A DNA stretch of 64,000 bases from an uncultured Tateyamaria sp. (GTDB taxonomy: Bacteria; Pseudomonadota; Alphaproteobacteria; Rhodobacterales; Rhodobacteraceae): positions 248,001-312,000 of the forward strand of contig NZ_CANMBJ010000005.1 in NCBI RefSeq assembly GCF_947496075.1, in the 5' to 3' direction. A model generated the notes under the pieces. It worked only from the letters and a program-made list of their open reading frames with translations. It searched no databases and was not told where the DNA came from. Within the stretch, counting starts at the first letter, position 1. Each line of letters starts with the position of its first letter. The translations under genes and the position numbers were made by a program. Positions 16,533-25,504 of the stretch are shown here, piece by piece.

Positions 16533-18545
16533 ATGAAACGGTCAAACGACTCCGCTGCCGGACCCGAAAGGGCCCGGCGGCTTTATGTTTACAATGGCGG
16601 TTTTCTGGCCCGGGGGCGTGTGCGGCGTATTGTCGAGCTTGCGGGTTATGACATCGCGCTTGGTCTGCCCCAGCCCGACGGGATGGTGGGTGTTTGGGGT
16701 AACTCTCCGACGGCCCATCGGGGCGAATCCGTCGCCAACCGGCGCGACGCCAACCTGGTGCGGGTTGAGGATGCGTTCTTGCGCTCTGTCCTACCCGGTC
16801 GCGCGGGAAGTCCGCCAATGGGGCTTCTGATCGATCATAAGGGGGTGCATTTTGATCCATCTACCCCGTCCGACCTTGAAGAGATACTGGCCACAGATCC
16901 GCTGGACGACACAGTCATCCTGAACACGGCACGCGGGGCAATGGCGCGGATGCAGGAGGCACACCTAAGCAAATACACCGGCTTTGATCCCAGCGCCCCG
17001 GTGCCCGATCCCGGTTATGTTCTGGTGATTGACCAGACGCGAAGGGACGCATCGGTGACGGCATGTGGGGCTGATCGGAACCGGTTTCTCGAAATGCTGT
17101 TTGTCGCGCAGGATGAACACCCCGGCGCCCGCATCCTGATCAAGACGCACCCGGAAACCCTACAGGGCTTTCGCGAAGGCTACTTCAGCCAGGATGATTG
17201 CAACGATCGTGTATCGCTTTTTTCGGACCCAGTCAGCCCATGGGCCCTGATGGAGGGGGCGGTGGCCGTCTACACCGTGTCGTCCGGGCTGGGGTTCGAG
17301 GCGATCATCGCGGGCCACAAGCCGCGCGTGTTCGGCCAGCCCTTCTATGCGGGATGGGGGCTAACGACAGACGAGTTTCCGGTGCAGCGCCGCCAGCGCA
17401 CACTGACCCGTGCACAACTGTTTGCCGGGGCCATGATCCTTTACCCGACATGGTACGATCCGCACCGTGATTGTCTGTGCGACCTTGCCGCAACGATGGA
17501 AGCGCTGGCTGCAGAGACGCGCGCGTGGCGTGCTGATCACAAGGGGTGGGTCGCCAGCGGCATGCGGCTTTGGAAGCGGCAACCGTTGCAGAACGTTTTT
17601 GGTCGCTATGCGCCCGTGCGCTTTCAGGATGACCCCGGTCGCGCCCGCGCGATGGACCGCCCTTGGATGGTGTGGGCAGGCAAGGCGGATGTGGGTCACG
17701 AAAATGCTGTTCGGGTCGAGGACGGATTCCTGCGCTCGCGTGGTTTGGGTGCCGCGTTGATCCCGCCGCTGTCCCTGGTCACGGATGATCTGGGGATTTA
17801 CTATGACCCTGCGCGCCCCAGCCGGTTGGAGCATCTGATCCGCGCGCGCCGCAGCTTGCGCCCGGATCAGACACAGCGCGTGGAACGGCTGATACGCAGC
17901 CTGACCGAGGAGGGTTTGAGCAAGTACAACCTGTCAGGTGACGTGCCCGACTTGCCCGCCGGGCGGCGCGTTCTGGTGGTCGGGCAGGTCGAGGATGATG
18001 CGTCAATCCGGCTGGGGGCCGGCCAAGTGTGCACCAACGCAGCGCTGCTTGAGGCGGCACGGGCCGCGCGGCCAGACGACATCCTGATCTACAAGCCTCA
18101 CCCGGATGTGGAGGCCGGTCTGCGTGAGGGTGCGTGCGACGCTGGAGCGCTGGCTGATGTGGTTGCCACGCAGGCCGACATCGGGGCCCTGTTGGCGCGC
18201 GTGGACGAGCTGTGGACCATGACATCACTGACCGGTTTCGAGGCTCTGCTGCGCGGTGTGCGCGTCGTGACAACAGGTGCACCTTTCTATGCGGGATGGG
18301 GGCTGACCGAGGATCTTGGCGATGTGCCGCCAAGGCGGCGCGAGGACATTCCGCTCAGCGGTCTGGTGCACGCCACCCTGATTGACTATCCGCGCTATTT
18401 CGACCCCGTGACCGGCACCGCCTGCCCGGTCGAAGTTGTTGTCGACCGGCTGCGGAACGGACCTTTGCCAAGGCCGGGATTTGCCAACCGGGTGCTGTCA
18501 AAGCTGCAGGGCCTGCTGGCCAGTCGCGCGCATCTGTGGCGTTAG
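16533..18545 (+). CDS. kpsC: KpsC-like capsular polysaccharide beta-Kdo transferase (duplicated domains)
   Basis: A 670-residue protein made of two related glycosyltransferase halves, as in KpsC, which elongates the poly-Kdo linker of group 2 type capsules. Each half repeats the same series: VRVEDAFLRS then VRVEDGFLRSRGLG, SKYTGFD then SKYNLSG, IKTHPE then YKPHPDVEAG, and the strongly conserved FYAGWGLT (once near residue 270 and once near 590). It starts five bases after the export lipoprotein gene. Its stop overlaps the end of ribD, which runs the other way, by four bases. Confidence 0.94.
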   Translation: MKRSNDSAAGPERARRLYVYNGGFLARGRVRRIVELAGYDIALGLPQPDGMVGVWGNSPTAHRGESVANRRDANLVRVEDAFLRSVLPGRAGSPPMGLLIDHKGVHFDPSTPSDLEEILATDPLDDTVILNTARGAMARMQEAHLSKYTGFDPSAPVPDPGYVLVIDQTRRDASVTACGADRNRFLEMLFVAQDEHPGARILIKTHPETLQGFREGYFSQDDCNDRVSLFSDPVSPWALMEGAVAVYTVSSGLGFEAIIAGHKPRVFGQPFYAGWGLTTDEFPVQRRQRTLTRAQLFAGAMILYPTWYDPHRDCLCDLAATMEALAAETRAWRADHKGWVASGMRLWKRQPLQNVFGRYAPVRFQDDPGRARAMDRPWMVWAGKADVGHENAVRVEDGFLRSRGLGAALIPPLSLVTDDLGIYYDPARPSRLEHLIRARRSLRPDQTQRVERLIRSLTEEGLSKYNLSGDVPDLPAGRRVLVVGQVEDDASIRLGAGQVCTNAALLEAARAARPDDILIYKPHPDVEAGLREGACDAGALADVVATQADIGALLARVDELWTMTSLTGFEALLRGVRVVTTGAPFYAGWGLTEDLGDVPPRRREDIPLSGLVHATLIDYPRYFDPVTGTACPVEVVVDRLRNGPLPRPGFANRVLSKLQGLLASRAHLWR

Positions 18546-19639
18546 ACGCGCGCCCATCTGTGACACACGTCCACCCCCATGCGGGACACTGATTTCAGGG
18601 TGTAGCGCTGCGCAGCGGCGAGCGTTTCCAGCCCAAGTGCACCGATATTTGGCAGCCCTTCGGCACCAATCACCAACCCGGCGGTGAAGCCCACAAGCTC
18701 GTCCACCAGATCCGTCTCAATCAGGGATGCGGCAAGTGCGCCGCCCCCTTCGCAGAACACGCGGGTGACGCCGTGGCTGCCCAACTGCTGCAATATGTCC
18801 CGCGGATCAAGCTGAGCCCCGGATGTGCCGCAAGGCAGCAAGGTTGCGCCCAGGTCAAGCCATGTGTCCTGAAGCATCGGGTCGGCGTCGCGCCCGTGGC
18901 ACAGGATAACGGGAACGTCCTTGGCCGTGCGGGCCAATGTGGACATAAGCGGCAGGTCCAGCCTGCGTGACACGACCACACGGGTGGGTTGCGGCACATC
19001 ACCAAAGCCGCGCACCGTCAGAGACGGGTCATCGTGCCGCGCCGTGCCACCACCAACCATCACCGCATCGTGTCGGGCGCGCATGGCGTGAACACACCTG
19101 CGCGCTTGCGGCCCGGTGATCCACTGACTTTCACCTGTGCCGGTGGCGATGCGCCCGTCGAAACTGCTGGCGAGCTTGAGGGTCACGAACGGACGGCCCT
19201 GTTCGGTGCGCAGGGTAAAACCGATATGGTCGGCCTCCGCCTCGGCCTCGCAGATGCCGGTGGTCACCTCGATCCCCGCTGCTTGCAGGATCGCGATGCC
19301 CTGCCCGTCCACCCGTGTGTCGCTGTCGCGCATGGCGATCACGGCGCGACGGATGCCTGCGGCCACGAGCGCCTCAGCACAGGGGGGGGTTTTGCCGTGA
19401 TGGGCGCAAGGTTCAAGGGTGACATAGGCGGTAGCCCCTGCCGCATCGCTGCCCGCCTGCGCGAGCGCTTCGGTTTCGGCATGGGGTCTGCCGCCCAGCT
19501 GGGTCCAACCCCGCCCTATGATACGTTCGTCCTTGACGATCACGCAGCCCACGGCGGGGTTCGGGGCCGTTTGCCCCATTCCGCGCCGCCCGAGGGACAG
19601 CGCCAGTGACATAAAGCGGATATCCTCCGCTTTGCTCAC
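18542..19639 (-). CDS. ribD: Bifunctional riboflavin deaminase/reductase RibD
   Basis: It performs the second and third steps of the pyrimidine branch: deamination of the GTP cyclohydrolase product and NADPH-dependent reduction of its ribose. The deaminase half (about residues 1-150) shows the zinc motif pair PHAETEA and [16 protein letters not shown]. The reductase half includes [30 protein letters not shown] and [13 protein letters not shown]. It starts with GTG at 19639, overlapping the nrdR stop, and is 365 residues long. It is separated from ribE by three capsule genes of opposite direction, so the riboflavin genes cannot form one transcript here. Confidence 0.96.
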   Translation of the reverse strand: MSKAEDIRFMSLALSLGRRGMGQTAPNPAVGCVIVKDERIIGRGWTQLGGRPHAETEALAQAGSDAAGATAYVTLEPCAHHGKTPPCAEALVAAGIRRAVIAMRDSDTRVDGQGIAILQAAGIEVTTGICEAEAEADHIGFTLRTEQGRPFVTLKLASSFDGRIATGTGESQWITGPQARRCVHAMRARHDAVMVGGGTARHDDPSLTVRGFGDVPQPTRVVVSRRLDLPLMSTLARTAKDVPVILCHGRDADPMLQDTWLDLGATLLPCGTSGAQLDPRDILQQLGSHGVTRVFCEGGGALAASLIETDLVDELVGFTAGLVIGAEGLPNIGALGLETLAAAQRYTLKSVSRMGVDVCHRWARV

Positions 19640-20103
19640 TCGTCTGATGGAGTGTCTGGTCGCAGCTCGGCCACGAACTTGTCGAAGTCATCCGCCGCCT
19701 GGAAGTTTTTGTAAACGCTGGCAAAGCGAACGTAGGCCACCGTGTCGATGCGGTTTAGCGCTTCCATCACGATCTCGCCGATCTGCTTGGACTGGATGTC
19801 GGTTTCGCCCATGCTTTCAAGGCGCCGCACGATGCCCGAGATCATCTGATCGATGCGTTCGGGATCGATGGGCCGCTTCTGCATCGAGATGCGGATGGAG
19901 CGTTCGAGCTTGTCGCGGTCGAAATCCTCGCGCTTGCCATTGGACTTGATGACCACCAAGTCGCGCAGTTGGACACGTTCATATGTGGTAAACCGCCCAC
20001 CGCACGCCGGACAGAAGCGCCTGCGCCGGATCGAAACGTGATCCTCTGCCGGTCGGCTGTCTTTTACCTGTGTGTCAATATTGCCGCAAAACGGACAGCG
20101 CAT
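19636..20103 (-). CDS. nrdR: Transcriptional repressor NrdR
   Basis: An ATP/dATP-sensing repressor of ribonucleotide reductase genes. The start at 20103 gives the invariant N-terminus MRCPFCG; the longer frame to 20157 is rejected. The zinc ribbon is CPFCG and [13 protein letters not shown]. The ATP-cone follows with [20 protein letters not shown] and ends near [11 protein letters not shown]. At 155 residues it has the usual length. It overlaps ribD, the common alphaproteobacterial arrangement. I did not find a convincing pair of NrdR boxes in its own upstream region. Confidence 0.96.
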   Translation of the reverse strand: MRCPFCGNIDTQVKDSRPAEDHVSIRRRRFCPACGGRFTTYERVQLRDLVVIKSNGKREDFDRDKLERSIRISMQKRPIDPERIDQMISGIVRRLESMGETDIQSKQIGEIVMEALNRIDTVAYVRFASVYKNFQAADDFDKFVAELRPDTPSDE

Positions 20104-20226
20104 CGCCCATCCCCTTGTTTCAGTCCCGCCTGTAGTGGGGGTTTTCCCCCGTTCCACGAAACTATAGGCGGTTGTCCAAGTTTTGGGTAGAGGGGAAATG
20201 ACACCGCTACATAAGCGGTGCCAACC

Positions 20227-20655
20227 TTAGCGCCGTACAAGCTGGTTGTTTGAGATGCGGACCCTCAGGAACGGCAGGTTACGGCATAACGCATAGGCAT
20301 GGGCCATGGAAAACACCTTGCCCGTGCGACGCACCCCTTGGCTGACAGAGGAGAATGCGTTTGGCACGGGTTGCGTGCTGAACGTCACGCCCTTGCGGCC
20401 CGGCGCTGTCTGTGCGTCGCCGCGTCCTTGCGCGATGTAAAGGTCGCCGCCCCGCACGCCGAGGACATTGCGGGCATAGATACCCGCCGCGCACCACATC
20501 TGCGTGCCACCTGCCGCGTCGGCCTCGATGACTTCGAACGTGGTGCCGTCGATCTGGTTGACCGGAATCGTGAATCTTTCTCGGCGAGCGAAATCCTGGG
20601 CATGTCCCAAGGTCGGCAACGTTATGGCAATGGCAAGGGCAATAGGTTTGAACAT
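20227..20655 (-). CDS. Secreted conserved protein, tandem paralogue A
   Basis: A 142-residue protein with a signal peptide (MFKPIALAIAITLPTLGHAQ) and a strong AAGGAGAT ribosome site. The mature part shares a pattern with the next minus-strand gene at 20872-21297: TFEVIE-D-AGGTQMWCAAG-Y, then RGG, PGRK-V-F-T-PV-N, SS-SQGVR, and HA-ALCR. Two Cys residues are conserved between the copies (in WCAAG and LCR), so a disulfide in the periplasm is plausible. I do not recognise a named domain. The copies are diverged (about half identical over the core), so the duplication is not recent. Confidence 0.75.
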   Translation of the reverse strand: MFKPIALAIAITLPTLGHAQDFARRERFTIPVNQIDGTTFEVIEADAAGGTQMWCAAGIYARNVLGVRGGDLYIAQGRGDAQTAPGRKGVTFSTQPVPNAFSSVSQGVRRTGKVFSMAHAYALCRNLPFLRVRISNNQLVRR

Positions 20656-20871
20656 CGGGTATCTCCTTTGTTCAAAGGATGTAGGAAGCTTGCACTGAAA
20701 TGAAAATCACCTTGCGGCGACATGGATTTCAACCGGTCAAAGGCGATTGCACTAAAGTCCCATGCGCAGGTTGGCCGCCTTTGGGACCGAGGTGATGAAA
20801 ACGCCGCGCAGAAACGCGCTTTGTCACGATGCGGAGCCTTGCATGTTGGCCGCCAGCCTTGACCCTTCGGG

Positions 20872-21297
20872 TCAGGGTACGAGCACGCGCACCTTGATGT
20901 ACAAATCGTGGCGGGACCGGCAAAGCGCATTTGCATGGGTCGTGCTGAACGTCTGGCCCGCTGTGCGCACGCCCTGCGAGGTCGAGCTGATGCTGTTTTC
21001 GACGGGCTTGGTGGTGAACATCACGCTTTTGCGCCCGGGATAGGCGACCGAGGACGCCCGCGGGGTGAGGACAGTGATGCTGCCTCCGCGTTGCCGCTGG
21101 TAATCGCGCACGTACTTTCCCGCGGCACACCACATCTGTGTACCGCCTGCGCCATCATTCTCGATCACTTCGAATGTGTCGGTGTCGATAGGACGCACAG
21201 GAATGATCATGATTTCGCGCAGGAAAAACCGTTGTGCCAGCACCGTGGTGGGCAGCAGGATGGCGAGGAAGATCAGGATCAGGGTGCGTGGGCGCAT
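20872..21297 (-). CDS. Secreted conserved protein, tandem paralogue B
   Basis: A 141-residue protein with a signal peptide (MRPRTLILIFLAILLPTTVLAQ) and a GGAGAAG ribosome site. It is the second member of the pair with 20227-20655, sharing the TFEVIENDGAGGTQMWCAAG and SQGVR blocks and the C-terminal HANALCR. It lacks the short basic tail of the other copy. The two genes are separated by about 215 bases, so each may have its own promoter. Function unknown; export to the periplasm is the only firm inference. Confidence 0.75.
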   Translation of the reverse strand: MRPRTLILIFLAILLPTTVLAQRFFLREIMIIPVRPIDTDTFEVIENDGAGGTQMWCAAGKYVRDYQRQRGGSITVLTPRASSVAYPGRKSVMFTTKPVENSISSTSQGVRTAGQTFSTTHANALCRSRHDLYIKVRVLVP

Positions 21298-21361
21298 GGG
21301 GCTTCTCCGCTTTGTAAGGCCAGCATAGACCAGCGACGACGTGGCCCCAAATCACCTTTGG

Positions 21362-21772
21362 TCACGTGAGGCCCAGATGCGCAACAACCCGACGATGGTG
21401 AGGTGCATCGCGATGTTCGAACAGGTAGATCCCCTGCCAGGTGCCCAACTGTGGTTGTCCGTGCTGCACCGGAATTTGCAGGCTGACGGGCAGCAGCGCC
21501 GCCTTGATATGCGCTGGCATGTCGTCCGGTCCCTCGTAGGTGTGGGTGAGGTAGGACATGGACGGGTCCGTGGTGGGCGGCACGAGGCGCGCAAAGAAGT
21601 TTTTCAGGTCCGTCTGCACCTCGGGGTCGGCGTTTTCCTGGATCAGCAGGGAACAGGAGGTGTGTTGAACAAAGAGCGTCAGCAGGCCGTCGCCCGTACA
21701 CCAGTTCGTCACGTCGCGGGTGAATTCGTAGAGCCCCTGCCCGGCTGTGGTGATCTGAAAGGTCGTTTGCAT
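21362..21772 (-). CDS. YjbQ-family (UPF0047) protein
   Basis: A 136-residue cytoplasmic protein with the complete signature of the secondary thiamine-phosphate synthase / UPF0047 family: LLTLFVQHTSCSLLIQENADPEV in the first half, then SYLTHTYEGPDDMPAHIKAAL, and the C-terminal GTWQGIYLFEHRDAPHHRRV. Members have weak thiamine-phosphate synthase activity in tests, but the physiological role is unsettled. No thiamine gene is adjacent. It precedes the tandem secreted pair on the same strand. Confidence 0.93.
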   Translation of the reverse strand: MQTTFQITTAGQGLYEFTRDVTNWCTGDGLLTLFVQHTSCSLLIQENADPEVQTDLKNFFARLVPPTTDPSMSYLTHTYEGPDDMPAHIKAALLPVSLQIPVQHGQPQLGTWQGIYLFEHRDAPHHRRVVAHLGLT

Positions 21773-21811
21773 GACTTGATCCTGCGCCGGATGCAGATGG
21801 GTTGCAAACCG

Positions 21812-22359
21812 TCACATGTCGCCTTGAGCGCCGCCTCTCAAGCTCACCGTATCGGATGCCCGCATGAGGGTGCCGTTGTAGTCGATAACGCACCCAAGCC
21901 CCATGACCCTGGATGACACATGAAAGGTGATCTGCCCGTCCTTGTCCACCGCTTCACGCCCGCCGCTCCCGCGGAACAGGCGGCGCGGCAAGAGCACGCC
22001 AAACATGCGTATTCCCGTGACCGGCATGTTAAGGCCAGCCTGCGTGACGGACCGACACATATGCACCTCGAAGGGGCCGAACCGTTCTGCGACCTGTATG
22101 GGCGAAACCTGCCGCATGGTTGAGGACAGGATATGCCCGTCGAAGTCACGGTTCCACCGTTCGCCCTTTGATCCGCAAGCAATCGACATGGCATGGGTCG
22201 TTTGGTCATTGGCGCAGGGAAATCACCCAACCGGCACAGGAGCCGAACCAATGCGTTGCCCTGCCGAACCGTGACAGTCCCGATATAGGCGGCATCACAT
22301 TCACCCCTGTGAAAGGCCAGCAAGGCAGCAGGCAGGTCCCGCGCCCGATCCCCCAACAC
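21812..22359 (-). pseudogene. DUF4166 domain gene broken by a frameshift
   Basis: Two overlapping frames each carry half of a DUF4166 domain. The first (from a GTG at 22359) reads LGDRARDLPAALLAFHRGE, then YIGTVTVRQGNALVRLLCRLGDFP. The continuation is in another frame: SIACGSKGERWNRDFDG, then VAERFGPFEVHM, and the end MGLGCVIDYNGTLM. The switch falls at a run of three G (22217-22219 on the plus strand). One more G there would restore a single frame reading GDFPCANDQTTHAM. It is either a genuine inactivating deletion or a sequencing error. The gene directly follows a DCC-family gene. Its start is uncertain and may lie upstream, inside that gene. Confidence 0.7.
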
Positions 22360-22376
22360 GCTGAGGACCGCACCGG

Positions 22377-22799
22377 TCAGGTCCAGCCCCCTGCAATGAA
22401 CCGCGACCGCAGGCCCGCATCGGGCATCATGCAGGTGTCGTAGCGACCGAAGATGGCATACCTGTTACGCGCGATAAGATGGTAGAGTGGGTTCTTGATG
22501 ACGCCGGGTAGAAACCGGCAGACTGACAACGCTTTCCACGGCCATCCGAGGCAGCGCATAGCGGCGGCAAAGGCGTCGAGCCGTTGATGTACCTGCCCGT
22601 CAACGACAACGAGGTTGGTTTCGAAATCGTCCGTTGGCAGGTCCAGCGACCTGTAAAGGTCGGCCCCAAGCCGCGATTGCGCCAGAACGAAATCAAACCG
22701 CTGGCGACGATCATGGCGCAGCATGAACTTGAAAAACCCCGAACACAGTATGCATTCGCCATCAAACACGATTATATCGCGCTGGTTAAACCGGTCCAT
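22377..22799 (-). CDS. DCC-family thiol-disulfide oxidoreductase-like protein (DUF393)
   Basis: A 140-residue protein with the family's name-giving motif near the N-terminus, IIVFDGECILCSGFFKFMLRHD, in which the spaced Cys and the following residues define the DCC group. A thioredoxin-like fold is predicted for the family. The C-terminal segment VIKNPLYHLIARNRYAIFG is also typical. The ATG at 22799 is preferred over an upstream TTG at 22814. It is followed by the broken DUF4166 gene, with which it may have formed a pair. The substrate is unknown. Confidence 0.88.
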   Translation of the reverse strand: MDRFNQRDIIVFDGECILCSGFFKFMLRHDRRQRFDFVLAQSRLGADLYRSLDLPTDDFETNLVVVDGQVHQRLDAFAAAMRCLGWPWKALSVCRFLPGVIKNPLYHLIARNRYAIFGRYDTCMMPDAGLRSRFIAGGWT

Positions 22800-22908
22800 C
22801 AGATCAGGCGACAACGGGATCGGGCGTGGCTTGAATTACCCCTTCATGCCCGAAAGCTAGTGGGTTTCGTATGCATTGGCACCGCGGTCTGGTGACGCAA
22901 GTTCAGTG

Positions 22909-23394
22909 TCAATCCGGGCAGTGTTGCGCGTATGTGCCTGTCGCCCGATCCACGCAATAGCCTGCCGCTTGCATGGCGTCCGCGATGGCAAAGACACCAA
23001 CCTCTGCCGTTCCCGTTTTGCAGTCCAGATCGGCCAGTTTCTGTTCGCCCTGCGCCACGATCACGCCGCCTCTGGTCGGCAAGTCCTCGGCCATGCGGTC
23101 CACCGAAATCCAGGCGGTGTAACGCGTGCCGACATTTTCAAAGGTGATGTCCTCCCAGATCGAACGGCTGACGCCCGGCCAAGGCGTGGCTTGCACCTGA
23201 CCCAAGGGGCGGGTCAGGGACAATTCCGGTGATCCGGCAGGACCGAAGGCATAGCTCGCCTGCCCTTCACCCACGCAGACGGTGAGGGTTTTGCTTCCGA
23301 TCTGGCAATTCAGGACAACGTCCAGACTGCCGCATTGCGCCGCTGCCAACCCGGGGGTCAGCGCCAGCGCAAGGGCGACAGACAGCCCCCTCAC
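22909..23394 (-). CDS. Secreted hypothetical protein coupled to rpoD
   Basis: A 161-residue protein with a Sec signal peptide ([18 protein letters not shown]) starting at a GTG that overlaps the rpoD stop codon (CAGTGAGG). The mature part has four to six Cys (QCGSLD, LNCQIG, TVCVGEG, LDCKTG, YCVDR, HCPD), suggesting disulfides in the periplasm. No known domain is recognised. The overlap with rpoD implies cotranscription with the sigma factor, which need not mean related function. Confidence 0.7.
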   Translation of the reverse strand: MRGLSVALALALTPGLAAAQCGSLDVVLNCQIGSKTLTVCVGEGQASYAFGPAGSPELSLTRPLGQVQATPWPGVSRSIWEDITFENVGTRYTAWISVDRMAEDLPTRGGVIVAQGEQKLADLDCKTGTAEVGVFAIADAMQAAGYCVDRATGTYAQHCPD

Positions 23395-25376
23395 TGATCG
23401 AGGAAGCTGCGCAGTTTGCGGCTGCGGCTGGGGTGCTTGAGTTTGCGCAGAGCCTTGGCTTCGATCTGGCGGATCCGTTCGCGGGTCACGCTGAACTGCT
23501 GGCCCACCTCTTCGAGCGTGTGGTCCGTGTTCATGCCGATACCAAAGCGCATGCGCAACACACGTTCCTCGCGTGGGGTGAGCGAGGCCAGAACCCGCGT
23601 AGTAGTTTCCTTGAGGTTTTCCTGAATGGCGCTGTCCAAGGGCAGCACGGCATTCTTGTCCTCGATGAAATCGCCAAGCTGGCTGTCTTCCTCGTCCCCG
23701 ATGGGGGTTTCGAGCGAAATCGGCTCCTTGGCGATTTTCATCACCTTGCGGACCTTTTCGAGCGGCATTTGCAGCTTTTCAGCCAGTTCCTCGGGCGTGG
23801 GTTCGCGCCCGATCTCGTGCAGCATCTGGCGGCCAGTTCGGACCAGTTTGTTGATCGTTTCGATCATGTGCACGGGGATACGGATGGTGCGCGCCTGGTC
23901 CGCGATGGACCGGGTGATCGCCTGACGGATCCACCATGTCGCGTAGGTCGAGAACTTGTAGCCGCGGCGGTATTCGAACTTATCGACCGCTTTCATCAGG
24001 CCGATGTTGCCTTCCTGAATCAGGTCGAGGAATTGCAGGCCGCGATTGGTATACTTCTTGGCGATCGAGATCACGAGGCGGAGGTTGGCTTCGACCATCT
24101 CTTTCTTGGCCTGACGGGCTTCTTTCTCGCCCTTCTGAACCTGCTGCACGATGCGACGGAATTCAGAGATGTCGAGGCCGACATACTGGCCAACCTGTGC
24201 CATGTCCGCGCGCAGTTCTTCGACCTTCTCGGCCGAGCGTTCGATGAACATCTGCCAGCCGCGCCCGGACTTTTCGCCCATCTCGTCCAGCCAGTTCGGG
24301 TCCAGTTCGCGCCCGCGATAGGAGTCGACAAACTCCCTGCGGTTGATCCGCGCCTGGTCTGCCAGCTTCACGATAGAGCTGTCGATCTGCATGATCCGGC
24401 GGTTGATGCCATAAAGCTGGTCAATCAGTGCCTCGATCCGGTTGTTGTGCAGATGCAGTTCGTTGACCAGTAACACAATCTCGGCCCGCAGCTTCTGATA
24501 GGTCTCTTCGTCGCCTTTGCTGAACGAACCGTCTTCGTTCAGCGTTGCCGAAATCCGGCTATCCTGCATTTCGGACAGCAGGGAATAATCGTGTGCGATG
24601 ACTTCCAGCGCTTCGAGCACTTGCGGCTTAAGCGCAGCTTCCATCGCGGCGAGCGACATGTTCGCCTGTTCGTCTTCGTCGTCGTCATCATCTTTGGCGA
24701 TGGGGTTGCCATCTGCATCAAGCTCGGGACCGGCATCCGCCTTATCCTCGGGTTTGGCACTGGTATCGACAACCGGTTCAGACACCTCTTCGCCGTCTTC
24801 GCCCATCTGGTTGCCAAAGGTAGCTTCGAGGTCGATGACGTCGCGCAGCAAAATCTCTTCGCTGAGAAGTTCATCCCGCCAGATGGTGATCGCCTGGAAG
24901 GTCAGCGGGCTTTCGCACAGGCCCGCGATCATGGTGTTGCGGCCAGCTTCGATCCGCTTGGCAATGGCGATCTCGCCTTCGCGGGACAGCAGTTCGACGC
25001 TGCCCATCTCGCGCAGGTACATGCGCACCGGGTCGTCGGTGCGGTCGAGTTTTTCCTGGCCCGTCGCGCCCAGCGTCAGGTCCCGGGTGCCTTCGGTGGT
25101 CGTGACCTCGGTCGAGCCCTTTTGCTCTTCCTCTTCGGCCTCTTCGTCTTCGATGATATTGATGCCCATTTCGGACAACATCGACATCACGTCTTCGATC
25201 TGCTCAGAGCTGACCTGATCGGGCGGCAGCACAGTATTGAGCTGATCATAGGTGATGTAGCCCTTGTCACGGGCTTCCGATATCATCTTTTTGACGGCTG
25301 CCTGGCTCATGTCCAGCGAGTGGGCGCTGTCCTGATCTTCGGTCTTAGCGTCTTCGTTCGTGTCTTTTGCGGCCAT
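23391..25376 (-). CDS. rpoD: RNA polymerase primary sigma factor RpoD (sigma-70)
   Basis: The housekeeping sigma factor. The start at 25376 ([11 protein letters not shown]) has an AAAGGAG site seven bases upstream; the frame to 25418 is rejected. It is 661 residues long. Region 1.1 is followed by an acidic stretch ([11 protein letters not shown]), part of the long non-conserved region seen in proteobacterial primary sigmas. Region 2 holds [21 protein letters not shown] and [17 protein letters not shown]. Region 3 and region 4 follow, with [19 protein letters not shown] as the -35-binding helix-turn-helix. It follows dnaG on the same strand. Confidence 0.98.
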   Translation of the reverse strand: MAAKDTNEDAKTEDQDSAHSLDMSQAAVKKMISEARDKGYITYDQLNTVLPPDQVSSEQIEDVMSMLSEMGINIIEDEEAEEEEQKGSTEVTTTEGTRDLTLGATGQEKLDRTDDPVRMYLREMGSVELLSREGEIAIAKRIEAGRNTMIAGLCESPLTFQAITIWRDELLSEEILLRDVIDLEATFGNQMGEDGEEVSEPVVDTSAKPEDKADAGPELDADGNPIAKDDDDDEDEQANMSLAAMEAALKPQVLEALEVIAHDYSLLSEMQDSRISATLNEDGSFSKGDEETYQKLRAEIVLLVNELHLHNNRIEALIDQLYGINRRIMQIDSSIVKLADQARINRREFVDSYRGRELDPNWLDEMGEKSGRGWQMFIERSAEKVEELRADMAQVGQYVGLDISEFRRIVQQVQKGEKEARQAKKEMVEANLRLVISIAKKYTNRGLQFLDLIQEGNIGLMKAVDKFEYRRGYKFSTYATWWIRQAITRSIADQARTIRIPVHMIETINKLVRTGRQMLHEIGREPTPEELAEKLQMPLEKVRKVMKIAKEPISLETPIGDEEDSQLGDFIEDKNAVLPLDSAIQENLKETTTRVLASLTPREERVLRMRFGIGMNTDHTLEEVGQQFSVTRERIRQIEAKALRKLKHPSRSRKLRSFLDQ

Positions 25377-25504
25377 ACTGGGCTCCTTTACCGGGGCTCC
25401 TTGGTGATTCGTCCCCACGAATCACTCCCAGAAACATTTAGTGCTTTGGGTGATTCGGCCACCCATGTACGTGCATTTTCTTTATGTTTTGAGACCAAAT
25501 CGCA

